NCBI GenBank assembly: GCA_003132665.1
Contig: PKYN01000014.1
Coordinates: forward strand, 42,282-106,281
Length of the DNA stretch: 64,000 bases
Direction of reading: 5' to 3'
Origin: Actinomycetota bacterium
GTDB lineage: Bacteria > Actinomycetota > Thermoleophilia > Gaiellales > Gaiellaceae
Position numbers and translations under genes: made by a program. The notes under the pieces are model-generated. The model had not been told where the DNA came from and ran no database searches. It saw only the letters and a program-made list of their open reading frames with translations. Below, piece by piece: positions 1 through 9,917 of this stretch. Each line of letters begins with the position of its first letter. Positions within the stretch are counted from its first letter, which is position 1.

Positions 1-743
1 TCGAGGCTGACCTCATCGACGAACTCGCGCACGCTTGCTCCGCGGCGCACGATCTCGGCCCAGAGCATCAGCCGGCGTCGGAAAACGCGCAGGTGCTCCG
101 CCGGCTCCATGACGAGACCGAAGTGCGGCAGCGCCAGTGCGCTCGGCGTGCGCCGCTCGATCTCGTCCAGGCTTGCATGCCAGGCCTCGAGGTCGACGTC
201 GGGAGGCGGCGTCGCCGGAAGAACGTACTGGCTCGGCGGCCAGCGGACTCCGACCGTGTCGCCCGCGAACAGCGTTCCCTCGTCGTTCATGAAGCAGACG
301 TGATGAACCGCGTGACCCGGGGCGGCGAAGCAATCCAGTCCGGCGACCCGATCGCCGGCGAGCTCGATGTTCTCGGCCGGGACAGGCTCGACCGTGCCCC
401 AAAGCACGTCGAACATGTCGCCGTAGAGTCGCCTTGCGCTCCGCTCCAGCCGCTCGGGGCGGATCAGGTGGGGGGCGCCTCGCTCGGAGACGTGCACGCG
501 TAGGCGCGGGTTGGCTGCGACGAGCGCCCCGCAGGCACCGGCGTGGTCGAAGTGGATGTGAGTGATGAGCAGGTGACGAAGATCGGCGACCGCAACGCCG
601 AGCTCCGCGAGGCTCGACTCCAGCGTCGTGAGCGTCGTTCGCGGCCCCGGGTCGACGAGCGCGAGGCCGTCGTCGAGGTCGAGCAGATAGGAGCAAAACA
701 GCTGCTCTTCGCCGAGGAAATGGAGGTCGAGAAGCTCGAGCAC
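1..743 (-). CDS. MBL-fold metallo-hydrolase (3' end runs off window)
   Basis: Reverse-strand reading frame from GTG at 743 gives LELLDLHFLGEEQLFCSYLLDLDDGLALVDPG...HLLITHIHFDHAGACG...PGHAVHHVCF; contains the THIHxDHAG motif. The frame is open to the window edge, so it is absent from the ORF track. Confidence 0.85.
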   Translation of the reverse strand, partial: MLELLDLHFLGEEQLFCSYLLDLDDGLALVDPGPRTTLTTLESSLAELGVAVADLRHLLITHIHFDHAGACGALVAANPRLRVHVSERGAPHLIRPERLERSARRLYGDMFDVLWGTVEPVPAENIELAGDRVAGLDCFAAPGHAVHHVCFMNDEGTLFAGDTVGVRWPPSQYVLPATPPPDVDLEAWHASLDEIERRTPSALALPHFGLVMEPAEHLRVFRRRLMLWAEIVRRGASVREFVDEVSL

Positions 744-880
744 GGCTCCGATGCTAGTCGCTGCTCGTGTTCCAAAACACACTAGGTCGCGCTGAGGTCT
801 GAGCGAACGTCCAGAATGCAGCCATCGACTTTCCCGAGTTCGCAATTACTCGACTGCCGGCTCCGCCTGCGCGCATTCGC

Positions 881-1384
881 GTGTGGGGTGGTCAGGACAT
901 GGTCGGGATCGCCTATTCGGCCGGTTACACCGTTGCGGACAGTCCCCCTTACCACGCCGCCGTCATCGAGGACGCGCTCAGGGCCGGCTTCGATCCGCTC
1001 GCGGCGATCGACGAGGTCTTTCGGATGGCGCTGCCGCCGGCCGTGCTGGTCGTCGGCGGATTGGCCTGGGACATGCTCGACGACTCGACCGCCGATTGGT
1101 TCTACATGCAGCGACGCGCCCTCGCCACCGCCGGAGGCCCGGATGCCCACCAGACGATCGAGGCCTTCAAGTACTGGTGGTACCAGGACGCCTTCAACGG
1201 CGTGCTGACGCATCACGAGCTTCGCTACGAGTTACACCAGCGCTTTGAAGAGCGGTTGTTCCAGTGGCAGCCGGCTCTGTACCAATACCTGGAGGGCGAG
1301 CCGAGCCTGGTGCTCGAACGCTGGGTGATCGACCGGGGCATCGTGAAGCCGCTGCGCTTCGAGTACGTGGGCGTTCGGCGCTGA
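881..1384 (+). CDS. hypothetical protein
   Basis: 167-aa ORF with plausible protein composition; no family recognised. Confidence 0.5.
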   Translation: MWGGQDMVGIAYSAGYTVADSPPYHAAVIEDALRAGFDPLAAIDEVFRMALPPAVLVVGGLAWDMLDDSTADWFYMQRRALATAGGPDAHQTIEAFKYWWYQDAFNGVLTHHELRYELHQRFEERLFQWQPALYQYLEGEPSLVLERWVIDRGIVKPLRFEYVGVRR

Positions 1385-1467
1385 GGTCGAACCGATTGAT
1401 CTTCAGCTTGCCCCGGGCGAAGGAGGAGTCTCGTCTTCCGCTGGACGAGCGAGTTAGGGTGCGCCTC

Positions 1468-1956
1468 GTGAAACGTGCGCTCTTTCTCCTTCTGCTCGTT
1501 CCCGTGCTGCTCGCGGTCGGTTGCGGTTCGGCGACGGTGAAGGCGAATGCGAAGGCGACGGATAGCAATACGTATAGCGTTCGAGACGTCGAGCGCGCCT
1601 TCTTCCAGGCCGGCGCTCCCTTCCAGACGGAACTACTTCCGCAGTCGAATCCCTACCTTCGGCCAAAGGCCGGGAGCACCTTGGCCAGCGTCCCGCTGCC
1701 GCAAGGAAGTATCAAGCACCTGCAGGCGTGCCTGGTCCAAGTGAACGCGACCACCCTTGCCATTGGGATGGCCTACGTATTCGACTCGAAGAAGAGTGCA
1801 GACGAAGCCGTCAAGGCGAAGCCGCTTTCGAACTGGTTGCAATCGAACCACCCCGTAATCAGCGTTCAGAAGCTGAACGTGATCATCCTCGCGGCGACCC
1901 AGGGCAACCCAGGTTTCGCGAAGCCGGTGCGCCGGGCAATCGCGGCTCTTCGCTAG
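1468..1956 (+). CDS. putative lipoprotein
   Basis: GTG start VKRALFLLLLVPVLLAVGCGS, a signal peptide with lipobox-like LAVGC; the track start at 1264 is probably too early. Confidence 0.7.
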   Translation: MKRALFLLLLVPVLLAVGCGSATVKANAKATDSNTYSVRDVERAFFQAGAPFQTELLPQSNPYLRPKAGSTLASVPLPQGSIKHLQACLVQVNATTLAIGMAYVFDSKKSADEAVKAKPLSNWLQSNHPVISVQKLNVIILAATQGNPGFAKPVRRAIAALR

Positions 1957-1999
1957 CGCGCCGAGGCGCAAAGCGGGACGGGAACGGCGCGCTCCCGAA

Positions 2000-4687
2000 C
2001 TACTGCAGCGACGCGAACGCCGTGGTGGTGTCGGGCGCCATCAGTAGCGCTTCGATCTCGGGCGGGGCGAGCGGCCTCGAGAAGAGGTAGCCCTGGCCCA
2101 GCTCGCAGCGCAGATCGCGCAGCATCGCGCGCTGCTCGGGCAACTCGATGCCCTCTGCCAGCGCTCGTAGGCCGAAGGTCTCACCCAGGCGCACGATCGC
2201 GTCGGCGATGCGGTACTCGTCCGAGCCCGCTTCTACCACGCCGTCGACGAACGGCTTGGCGACCTTGATGATGTCGGCCGGGAACTGGCGCAGGTACTGC
2301 AGCGAGGAGTAGCCGGTGCCGAAGTCGTCGATCGCCACCTGGATCCCGAGCGTCTTGAGCTCGTTCAGGCGTCCGATCGCGGCCTCGACGTCTTCCATCA
2401 GCGCCGTCTCGGTGATCTCCAGGATCACGGTCTGGGGGTCGATTCCCGTTTGCTCGATCGCCTCGGCGACATCGTCGACGATCGTACTGTGGTCGAGCTG
2501 TCGCCCCGAAAGGTTGATCGACATCACAAGGTCGGCCTGGCCCGTCAGCTCCTGCCACTCGCGTCCCTGGCGAAGCGCTTCGTTCAGGATGAAGCGGCCG
2601 AGTGGAACGATCAGCCCGGTCTCCTCGGCCAGCGGGATGAAGTGGAAGGGAGGAATCAGGCCGCGCTCGGGATGGTTCCAGCGGGTCAGCGCTTCGACAC
2701 CGCAGATGTCGCCACTGTCGAGCATGACGATCGGCTGGTAATGGATGACGAACTCGCTGGCCACGACGGCATGCTCGAGCTCGGCCTTGAGGGCGAGGCG
2801 CTCGGCTACGGCGGCCCGCATCGCCGGCTCGAACACCTCGAAGCCGGTGCGACCGTGGCGCTTGGCGTGGAACATCGCCACCTCTGCGTTCCGTAGTAGC
2901 TCAGCCGCATCCTCGGCCTCGGCCTCTTCGCCTGGCACCACGGTGGCGCTGCCGATGCTCGCGTGCACGTACACCTCGTGCCGTCCGAGCAGGAGGAAGG
3001 AACGCTCCAGCCCGGTCATGATCCGCTCCGCGACGGCGGCCGGCGACTCCGGCGGGCTCTCTTCGATCAAAACGGCCCACTCGTCGCTACCCAGCCGGGC
3101 ACAGGTGTCGTCGGTGCGGATGCTGGCGATCAGACGATCGGAGACGGCGCGAAGGAGTTCATCACCCGCGACGTGCCCGAGCGTGTCGTTGACGGTCTTG
3201 AAGTCGTCGAGGTTGACAATCATCACCGAGACCGGCTCGTTGCTGCGGCGGATCTTGTCCAACGCCGCATCTGTGCGCTCGAGGAAGTAGGAGCGGTTAG
3301 GAAGCGCGGTGAGCGCGTCGAGGTGAGAGCGGCGCTGGAGCTCCGTCTCGAGCTCGTGCCTCTCTTCCAGCAAATCCTTGGTTCGCTGCAGGCTCTCGAG
3401 CGCAAGCACACCCTGCGAGGAGAGGCTCTTGAGCGCCGACCGAATTTCGTCTGTCAGCGGCTTGGAGCTCTCCACCACAAGCTCGCCGATGCGTTCGTCC
3501 TGAAGCGTCAGTGGGGTTGAAGACTCGTGCCTTCGGCCGGGGATCGGTTCGCCGCGGGTGGCGAACTCGAGCGTGCTCCGTCCCGATCCGAGCAGGAGAC
3601 TCGCCCTGACCCGTCCGTGCTCTCCGGCGATGGCAGTGGCGGCTTCGACGATCGCCGAGCAAACTCGTTCGTGCTCGCTGGCCGAGGCCAGGCTCCGCAT
3701 CGCGCGCCGGAGCACGAGCTCTCGGTGAGTCGCGCGCTGCTGCCGGAGAACGAGTCCCGCCAATCTCGTGATCACCAAAGCGACAACGGCGATCGAGCAG
3801 ACGACAGTGGCGAGGACGTCGAGCTGCTGGGCGCCGCGAGCGTTCTGCACGAAGAGCACCACGGGAGCCGTCATCGCGGCCGTTGTCAGCAAGGCCAGGC
3901 GACTCGGCGTCAGCTCCTGCTTGCTCTCTGATGCGACGCTTCCGAGCTTGTGCCTGGTCGGGTGCAGCGCGCACGCGGCCAGCAAGGCAAACGCGACCAC
4001 CTGATACATCCGCATCGCCCAGGCGGCATTCGAAAGCACGCCCAGCCTGATGGCCGTCGCGGTCGCGGCCAGAGCGATCAGGAAGCCGACGGCGAGGCAA
4101 AGCAGGGCCGACGATGGAGTCCAGGCGCGCAGGCCCAGCACTAGTCTGGTGGTGAGAGCGAAAAGCACCAACAAGCCGAAGCAGTAGAGGACGGCGGTCA
4201 CCTCGACGCCGGCGGAAATCGAGCCCGCGTCGAGCTTCGGAGCAAGCAGCATCACCCAAATCAGCAGGCCCGCGGCGGCGGTCGCGGCGGCGGTGTCGAT
4301 CACGCTGCCCCAGCCTCCCTCGCTCGCCCTGGCCACAACCAGCAAGGCGATCCCTCCGGCCAGCGTCAAGAGCCCGGCGGTGAAGGCGATGTCGCCGAGG
4401 CCGAGCTTCTGCGCCGGCGCGTTGATCGCGGAACCGAGCGCGACGAGCGGCGCTCCCGCCGCGAGTAGATACCAGGCCGTCCCCGTCTTTGTGAAATCGA
4501 CGCGAACCGCCAGCAAAATCACGCCGGAGCAGGCCAAACCAGCGACGAGAATCGGCGCATCGCCTCCCGGCCACAGTAATGCGAGCAGGGTCACGAGGGC
4601 GCCGAGTGCAACGCCGCAGTAGGGATAACACCGCCGGGGAAGCGCGGTCACGCAACCGATCATGTTTGGAATCGGGGTAGTGCGCAT
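2000..4687 (-). CDS. multi-TM protein with GGDEF-EAL domains
   Basis: N-terminal TM helices; GGDEF-type domain (LTALPNRSYF...RLGSDEWAVL); EAL domain (GVEALTRW...DDFGTGYSSLQYL). Confidence 0.95.
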   Translation of the reverse strand: MRTTPIPNMIGCVTALPRRCYPYCGVALGALVTLLALLWPGGDAPILVAGLACSGVILLAVRVDFTKTGTAWYLLAAGAPLVALGSAINAPAQKLGLGDIAFTAGLLTLAGGIALLVVARASEGGWGSVIDTAAATAAAGLLIWVMLLAPKLDAGSISAGVEVTAVLYCFGLLVLFALTTRLVLGLRAWTPSSALLCLAVGFLIALAATATAIRLGVLSNAAWAMRMYQVVAFALLAACALHPTRHKLGSVASESKQELTPSRLALLTTAAMTAPVVLFVQNARGAQQLDVLATVVCSIAVVALVITRLAGLVLRQQRATHRELVLRRAMRSLASASEHERVCSAIVEAATAIAGEHGRVRASLLLGSGRSTLEFATRGEPIPGRRHESSTPLTLQDERIGELVVESSKPLTDEIRSALKSLSSQGVLALESLQRTKDLLEERHELETELQRRSHLDALTALPNRSYFLERTDAALDKIRRSNEPVSVMIVNLDDFKTVNDTLGHVAGDELLRAVSDRLIASIRTDDTCARLGSDEWAVLIEESPPESPAAVAERIMTGLERSFLLLGRHEVYVHASIGSATVVPGEEAEAEDAAELLRNAEVAMFHAKRHGRTGFEVFEPAMRAAVAERLALKAELEHAVVASEFVIHYQPIVMLDSGDICGVEALTRWNHPERGLIPPFHFIPLAEETGLIVPLGRFILNEALRQGREWQELTGQADLVMSINLSGRQLDHSTIVDDVAEAIEQTGIDPQTVILEITETALMEDVEAAIGRLNELKTLGIQVAIDDFGTGYSSLQYLRQFPADIIKVAKPFVDGVVEAGSDEYRIADAIVRLGETFGLRALAEGIELPEQRAMLRDLRCELGQGYLFSRPLAPPEIEALLMAPDTTTAFASLQ

Positions 4688-4761
4688 CCCCCGAATTGGG
4701 GAGCCGAGGTTTTGTTAACGCGTACGCCCGCCCGGCCGGTGGCCAACCGGGACGCCGCTTA

Positions 4762-4920
4762 GAGCCTATTTCGGTAGGGATGTGCGTCCGAGGGGGTCAA
4801 GCCGTGGATGCCAGTGGCCGAAGGGTCGCGAGGGCGTACTGGTAGTGCGGTGAGCGGCCCTGCGGATGCTGGTGCCGCGGATCGGCCGCCGCGGGGGTGC
4901 GGGCCTATCGAAATGGGCTC
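4762..4920. mobile_element. MITE-like / IS-derived non-autonomous element
   Basis: Terminal inverted repeats gagcctatttcggtagg (4762-4778) and cctatcgaaatgggctc (4904-4920), 15/17 matching; flanked by TTA on both sides (4759-4761 and 4921-4923); no internal transposase ORF. Confidence 0.75.
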
Positions 4921-5772
4921 TTAGGCGAGACTTCCGGCCGCGTCCATCGCGCGCAGGCGGCGAACCCGTTCCTCGATCGGCGGGTGTGTCGAGAAGAGCT
5001 TCGACATGCCGCGGGTGCTGAGCGGGTTCATGATGTAGAGCGACTCGGTCGCCGGGTTCACTTGCATCGGGATCGCCTTGCTCGCTCGCTCGAGCGACTC
5101 GAGTGCATCGGCAAGCGGAGCGGCCTGCCCGAGCAACCTGGCGCCGCTTGCGTCGGCCAGGTATTCCCGCTGGCGCGAGATGCCGAGTTGCAGCAGCGTC
5201 GCCGCGAGCGGCCCGACGATCAGCGCCACCAGCCCCCCGATCGCGCCGCCGGGAGAGTCGTTCTCTTCGCCGCCGAAGAAAAGGAACATGTAGCTGAGCC
5301 AGGTGATGACCGATCCGATCATCGCCGCGATCGAGGACACGAGGATGTCTCGGTTCTTCACGTGCGACAACTCGTGGGCGAGCACGCCCTTGACCTGCTC
5401 GCGCGGCATCAACTGCACGAGCCCTTGGGTGACCGCGACCGCCGCGTGCGCCGGGTTGCGTCCCGTGGCGAAGGCGTTCGGCTGCTGCGACGGGGTCATG
5501 TAGATGCGCGGCATCGGAAGCCCGGCGCGCTGCGTCAACTCGCGGATATCCGCGTAGAGGTCGGGCGCTTGCGATTCCGCGATCAACTGGGCGCGGCTCG
5601 AGGCGAGCGCGACCTTGTCGGAGAAGAAGTAGCCGAAGAAATTCATGACCAGGGCAAGTCCGAGGAAGATGTAGATGAAGCTTCCTCCGAGTAGGAAGCC
5701 GATCCCGACGAGCAGGCCCGACAGAGCGGCGATCAAAAGCCAGGTTCTGAGGCGAGTCGTGAATCCGATCAT
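4921..5772 (-). CDS. htpX: M48 family zinc metalloprotease HtpX
   Basis: HELSH (HExxH) motif in GVLAHELSHVKNRD; N-terminal TM helices; typical HtpX layout. Confidence 0.92.
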   Translation of the reverse strand: MIGFTTRLRTWLLIAALSGLLVGIGFLLGGSFIYIFLGLALVMNFFGYFFSDKVALASSRAQLIAESQAPDLYADIRELTQRAGLPMPRIYMTPSQQPNAFATGRNPAHAAVAVTQGLVQLMPREQVKGVLAHELSHVKNRDILVSSIAAMIGSVITWLSYMFLFFGGEENDSPGGAIGGLVALIVGPLAATLLQLGISRQREYLADASGARLLGQAAPLADALESLERASKAIPMQVNPATESLYIMNPLSTRGMSKLFSTHPPIEERVRRLRAMDAAGSLA

Positions 5773-5955
5773 TACTTCATGACCTCCGTGTTATCTCGTT
5801 GGCGTCGGGAGGTCTCTCCCTCGCCTTTGCGGGCCGGCTCCACCGGGCCTTGCGGCCGTGCTGACGACGGAGCCCGAATCGGGATACTCCCCTCCTGGGG
5901 CACCTGGATACTAACCCAGCGGCTCGCGTTTAGGGCTGCGCCGAGCGACGATCGA

Positions 5956-7491
5956 TCAGTGCTTGAGGTGGCGCCGGTGGGTGAACACCATCGCGCCTCC
6001 GGCCTCGTTCACGGCCTCGATCGACTCGCGGTCGCGCTTCGATCCACCGGGCTGGACGATGTGCCTGATCCCGGCCTCGAGCGCCAGCTTGGGGATATCC
6101 GAGAAGGGGAAGAGAGCGTCCGAAGCGAGAGCGGCTCCGCTCAGATCGTGACCGTTGTCGCGCGCGCGCTCGATCGCGACCTTGATCGCGTCGAGCCGGC
6201 TGGGCTGACCGCCGCAGATGCCAATCGTCTGCAGATCTTTCGCCACCACGACGCCGTTGGATGTCACGTGCTTGACGACCTTCCAGGCAAAGAGCAGGTC
6301 GCCCCAAGCTTCTTCGCTGATCTCGCCGCAGACGATCTCCATGCCCGAACGATCCTCGAGGCCCCAGTCGCGATCCTGCGCCAGTAGACCGCCGAGGACT
6401 CGCTTGTAGTCCTTCTCGCCCGGATCGCCGCGGCGGCGCTCGTAGTGGGTGAGCACGCGGGTCTCGAGCTCGCGCAGGGCGTCGATTGCTTTCTGCGCGT
6501 AGGCCGGCGCGAAGAGCACCTCGATGAACTGCTCCGACAGCAGCTTGCCGAGCTCGGCCGAGATCGGCCTGTTGAGAATGACCACGCCGCCGTAGGCCGA
6601 GGACGGATCGGCCGAGAGCGCTCGGATGAAGGCTTCTTCCGGCGAGGCCCCGACCGCGACGCCACAGGGATTGGCCTGCTTGACGATCACACAGGCCGGC
6701 AGAGTGAACTCGTCGATGATCAGCCGCGCCGTCGACAGGTCGTTGAGGTTGTTGAACGTCAGCTCGCGCCCGTGCAGTTGCTCGACGCGCGAGAGCAGGT
6801 GGCGGCGGCCGTAGGCCTCGGCGTAGAGGGCGCCGCGCTGGTGCGGATTCTCGCCGTAGGGCAGGTCGAGCACCTTGACCAGGGTGGTCGTCATCGTCTC
6901 GGGGAAGGCCTCTCGGTCGGCGAACCAGGCTGCGATGGCCGACTCATAGGCGGCTGTTGTGGCGAAGGCCTCGCCGGCGAGCTGCCGGCGGGTTTCTTCG
7001 GACAGCTCACCCGATTGGCGCAGCTCGTCGAGGACGAAGGTGTACTGGTCGGCTCGCGATACGACCGCGACGTGGGGGTAGTTCTTTGCCGCGGCGCGGG
7101 CGAGCGTCGGCCCGGCCACGTCGATCATCTCGACGGCGTCCTCTTCGCGCACGCCGTAGCGGGCGACGACCTTGGCGAAGGGATAGAAGTTGACGCAGAC
7201 GAGGTCGAACGGCTCGATCGAGCTCTCGCTCAGCGCGGCCACGTCTTCTTCGCGATCGCGGCGGGCGAGGATGGCGGCATGGATGGCCGGGTGCAGAGTC
7301 TTGAAGCGCCCGGTCAGCTTCTCGGACGATTTGGTCGTCTCCTCGGTGCTCGCGACATTGAGCCCGAACGACCTGATCGTCTCGGTCGTGTCGCCGCTGG
7401 CGGTTAGCTCCCAGCCCAGCTCGGCAAGCCCGCGTACGAACTCCTCCAGCCCGTTCTTGTCGTAGACGGAGATGAGTGCGCGTTTGGTCAT
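5956..7491 (-). CDS. purH: bifunctional AICAR formyltransferase/IMP cyclohydrolase
   Basis: MTKRALISVYDKNGLEEF...ASGDT...KTLHPAIHAAIL...VKQANPCGVAVG; full length. Confidence 0.97.
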   Translation of the reverse strand: MTKRALISVYDKNGLEEFVRGLAELGWELTASGDTTETIRSFGLNVASTEETTKSSEKLTGRFKTLHPAIHAAILARRDREEDVAALSESSIEPFDLVCVNFYPFAKVVARYGVREEDAVEMIDVAGPTLARAAAKNYPHVAVVSRADQYTFVLDELRQSGELSEETRRQLAGEAFATTAAYESAIAAWFADREAFPETMTTTLVKVLDLPYGENPHQRGALYAEAYGRRHLLSRVEQLHGRELTFNNLNDLSTARLIIDEFTLPACVIVKQANPCGVAVGASPEEAFIRALSADPSSAYGGVVILNRPISAELGKLLSEQFIEVLFAPAYAQKAIDALRELETRVLTHYERRRGDPGEKDYKRVLGGLLAQDRDWGLEDRSGMEIVCGEISEEAWGDLLFAWKVVKHVTSNGVVVAKDLQTIGICGGQPSRLDAIKVAIERARDNGHDLSGAALASDALFPFSDIPKLALEAGIRHIVQPGGSKRDRESIEAVNEAGGAMVFTHRRHLKH

Positions 7492-8072
7492 GTGATCACC
7501 ACTCGACGGGAACTCTCCCGCAACCGTACTCGTCCGTCAAGACAGAGTCGGGCGGCTTGGGGCAGTAAACGATGCTCGACGGCATGAATCCGCTCGGCCA
7601 GAGTCTCCACCGTGTCGTCGTCATGAACCTCGACCGGCTCCTGCAAGATGACCGGTCCGGTGTCGACGCCCTCATCGACGAAGTGGACGCTCACGCCCGT
7701 CCAGCGGACTCCGTATTCGAGCGCGTCGTCGATGGCGTGAGCGCCGGGAAACGACGGAAGAAGAGCCGGGTGCAGGTTGATGACGCGCCTGGGAAAGCGG
7801 CTCAGGAAGGCCGCTGTGAGCACGTGCATGTAGCCGGCCAGCACGACCCACTCCACACCGCTGTCATGCAGCCAACCGGCCAGGGCCGTGTCGCGCGCGG
7901 GGCGATCCGGGTAGTCCTCTTGCTCGAAAACGGCGGTCTCGATTCCCGCCTTCGCCGCTCGCTCCAACCCCAGCACGCCGGGCTTGTTCGAGCCGACGCA
8001 GGCGATCGGCAGCTTGGCGTCGATCAGGGCCTGCAGGTTTGTCCCGGAGCCCGAGACGAGAACGCCGATCAA
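7488..8072 (-). CDS. purN: phosphoribosylglycinamide formyltransferase
   Basis: GVLVSGSGTNLQALIDA...LAGYMHVLTAAFLSRFPRRVINLHPALLPSFPG; overlaps the purH start by 4 nt. Confidence 0.96.
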   Translation of the reverse strand: MIGVLVSGSGTNLQALIDAKLPIACVGSNKPGVLGLERAAKAGIETAVFEQEDYPDRPARDTALAGWLHDSGVEWVVLAGYMHVLTAAFLSRFPRRVINLHPALLPSFPGAHAIDDALEYGVRWTGVSVHFVDEGVDTGPVILQEPVEVHDDDTVETLAERIHAVEHRLLPQAARLCLDGRVRLRESSRRVVIT

Positions 8073-9019
8073 GTGAACTGCACTCCTTCGAGGTCGCTTT
8101 CCAACCTTCCGATCACGAGATCGTCCGGACTCACGTCATCTTCAGGGACGACGACGCAGTAGCCGATGCCGAGGTTGAAGACGCGCCGCTGCTCCTCTTC
8201 GCTGACACCCTTCTCGCTGATCCAGTCGTAAACCGCGCCGCGCTGCCAGGAGCCGGTCTCGATGCGCGCTCCGATCCCCGGCGGAAGCACGCGCGCCAGG
8301 TTCCCCGGGATGCCGCCGCCCGTGATGTGAGCCAGCGCATGGATCTCGGCTCGCTCGCGCAGCTTGCGCACGTCCTCGAGGTAGCAGAGTGTCGGGGGCA
8401 GGACTAGCTCGGCGTCGTAGCCGTCCGAGCCGATCAGGCCGCGTACGAGCGTGAAGCCGTTCGCGTGCAGGCCGGCGGAGCGCAGGCCGATGACGACGTC
8501 GCCGGGCTTGCAGCTGGCGGGGCCGTCGATCAGGCGCTCGCGCTCGACCAGGCCGATGCACGTGCCCGCGAAGTCGAACTCGCCCTCGGCGTAGATGCCG
8601 GGAAGCTCGGCCGTCTCGCCGCCCAATAGCACACAGCCCGCGTCGCGACAGATCTCCGCAGCGCCTTCCACCAGCTCGGTTACCAACTCGAGTTCGATCT
8701 TGCTGGCCGCGACGTAGTCGAGGAAGAAGAGCGGCTCGGCGCCGCAGGTGAGAACGTCGTTGATGCAATGGGCGGCCGCGTCCATTCCGCCCCAACGCAG
8801 GTGCCCGCTCGCGCGCTGCAGCATCAGCTTCGTTCCGACGCCGTCGGTCGAGGCGGCGAGAAGACGCTTCTCGTCGAGCGCGTAGAGGCCGGCGAAGGCG
8901 CCGAAGGATCCGCTGGCGCCCCGCGTATGAGTCGACGCGACGGCGGCTCGCAGGCGCTCGACGATCTCTTCGGCCTTGGCCAGCGAAACGCCGGCCGCCT
9001 CGTAACTCATTCCAGCCAC
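8069..9019 (-). CDS. purM: phosphoribosylformylglycinamidine cyclo-ligase
   Basis: STDGVGTKLMLQ...CINDVLTCGAEPLFFLDY...GGETAELPG; 4-nt overlap with purN. Confidence 0.97.
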   Translation of the reverse strand: MAGMSYEAAGVSLAKAEEIVERLRAAVASTHTRGASGSFGAFAGLYALDEKRLLAASTDGVGTKLMLQRASGHLRWGGMDAAAHCINDVLTCGAEPLFFLDYVAASKIELELVTELVEGAAEICRDAGCVLLGGETAELPGIYAEGEFDFAGTCIGLVERERLIDGPASCKPGDVVIGLRSAGLHANGFTLVRGLIGSDGYDAELVLPPTLCYLEDVRKLRERAEIHALAHITGGGIPGNLARVLPPGIGARIETGSWQRGAVYDWISEKGVSEEEQRRVFNLGIGYCVVVPEDDVSPDDLVIGRLESDLEGVQFT

Positions 9020-9099
9020 CCCGCCAGTGTATTTACAGGGGCTGCTGTTTGGGGCGGTCGGCTTCCGCGGCCGGCCTGTAGCTGGTACAAACGCAGACG

Positions 9100-9897
9100 A
9101 TGCAGATTCCCGAGTCGATTGCGGTGCGCTGCCTGGCCGGTCGCGAGGCTTTTCCGGGAACCTGGGTCGCGCTCACTTTGGAGTGCGCGGAGGAAGGAAC
9201 GAAGACCGCGCTCTCGTTTGCCTTCGGCCCGACGAGAGAGGACGGACGTCTCTTCCTGCGCCGCGCGGACGTGCTCGCTCAGGCTCGCTACTTCGACGAG
9301 GGAGTCGGCCTCGACTACGGGAACGTCGAGGAGCGCTGGAACGGCCGAGGCTGGCTATCGGTCGCCGGCGCCGCCGAGCTCAGGCACCAGCTCAGGCTCA
9401 CCTTCGCCGATCCTCCGCTCAGGCAGGCCTCGACGCACCGGGTCGCCGCCGCTCGGGCGCTGCGCTATCTCAACGAGCACGAGGGCGAGCGCCTTTCGAT
9501 CAAGCTCGAGAGCCAGCTACCGCGCGAGGTGACGCTCGATCTGACTAATCCCGGCCGCGGAGACTGGCTTCCCGAGCGGCTGCACGAACCGGTGCAGGAA
9601 CTGCTCACTCGGCTTGCGCGACGCGAGCTGCCGGATTTGATCGACGAAGGCGCTCTCACGCCCGAGACGGCGTCCCGGATCGAGCGGGAAATCATCGATT
9701 ACGGGGCTTCACCCGTGATTCCGCCGGATATCGCGCTGCTCCTCACCAGCGCCACCGCCGACGGCGAGCAAGCCTGGACGATCGAAGCGCCGCTCTGGAC
9801 GCGCGAGGAAGGGCCGAGCGACCTGACTCTCTGGATGCATGCGCGCGAGCTCGAGAGCGGTCTGGAGCTCGAGCTCCGCGGCATAGCGCTCATCTAG
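9100..9897 (+). CDS. hypothetical protein
   Basis: 265-aa ORF; no recognised family. Confidence 0.6.
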   Translation: MQIPESIAVRCLAGREAFPGTWVALTLECAEEGTKTALSFAFGPTREDGRLFLRRADVLAQARYFDEGVGLDYGNVEERWNGRGWLSVAGAAELRHQLRLTFADPPLRQASTHRVAAARALRYLNEHEGERLSIKLESQLPREVTLDLTNPGRGDWLPERLHEPVQELLTRLARRELPDLIDEGALTPETASRIEREIIDYGASPVIPPDIALLLTSATADGEQAWTIEAPLWTREEGPSDLTLWMHARELESGLELELRGIALI

Positions 9898-9917
9898 CGG
9901 CGCTCAGTCGGGGGTTC

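Noticed and set aside
3297-4655. 452-aa minus-strand ORF overlapping the GGDEF-EAL gene
   Set aside because: Arg/Ala-rich shadow frame of the real gene; no protein-like motifs. Common in high-GC DNA.
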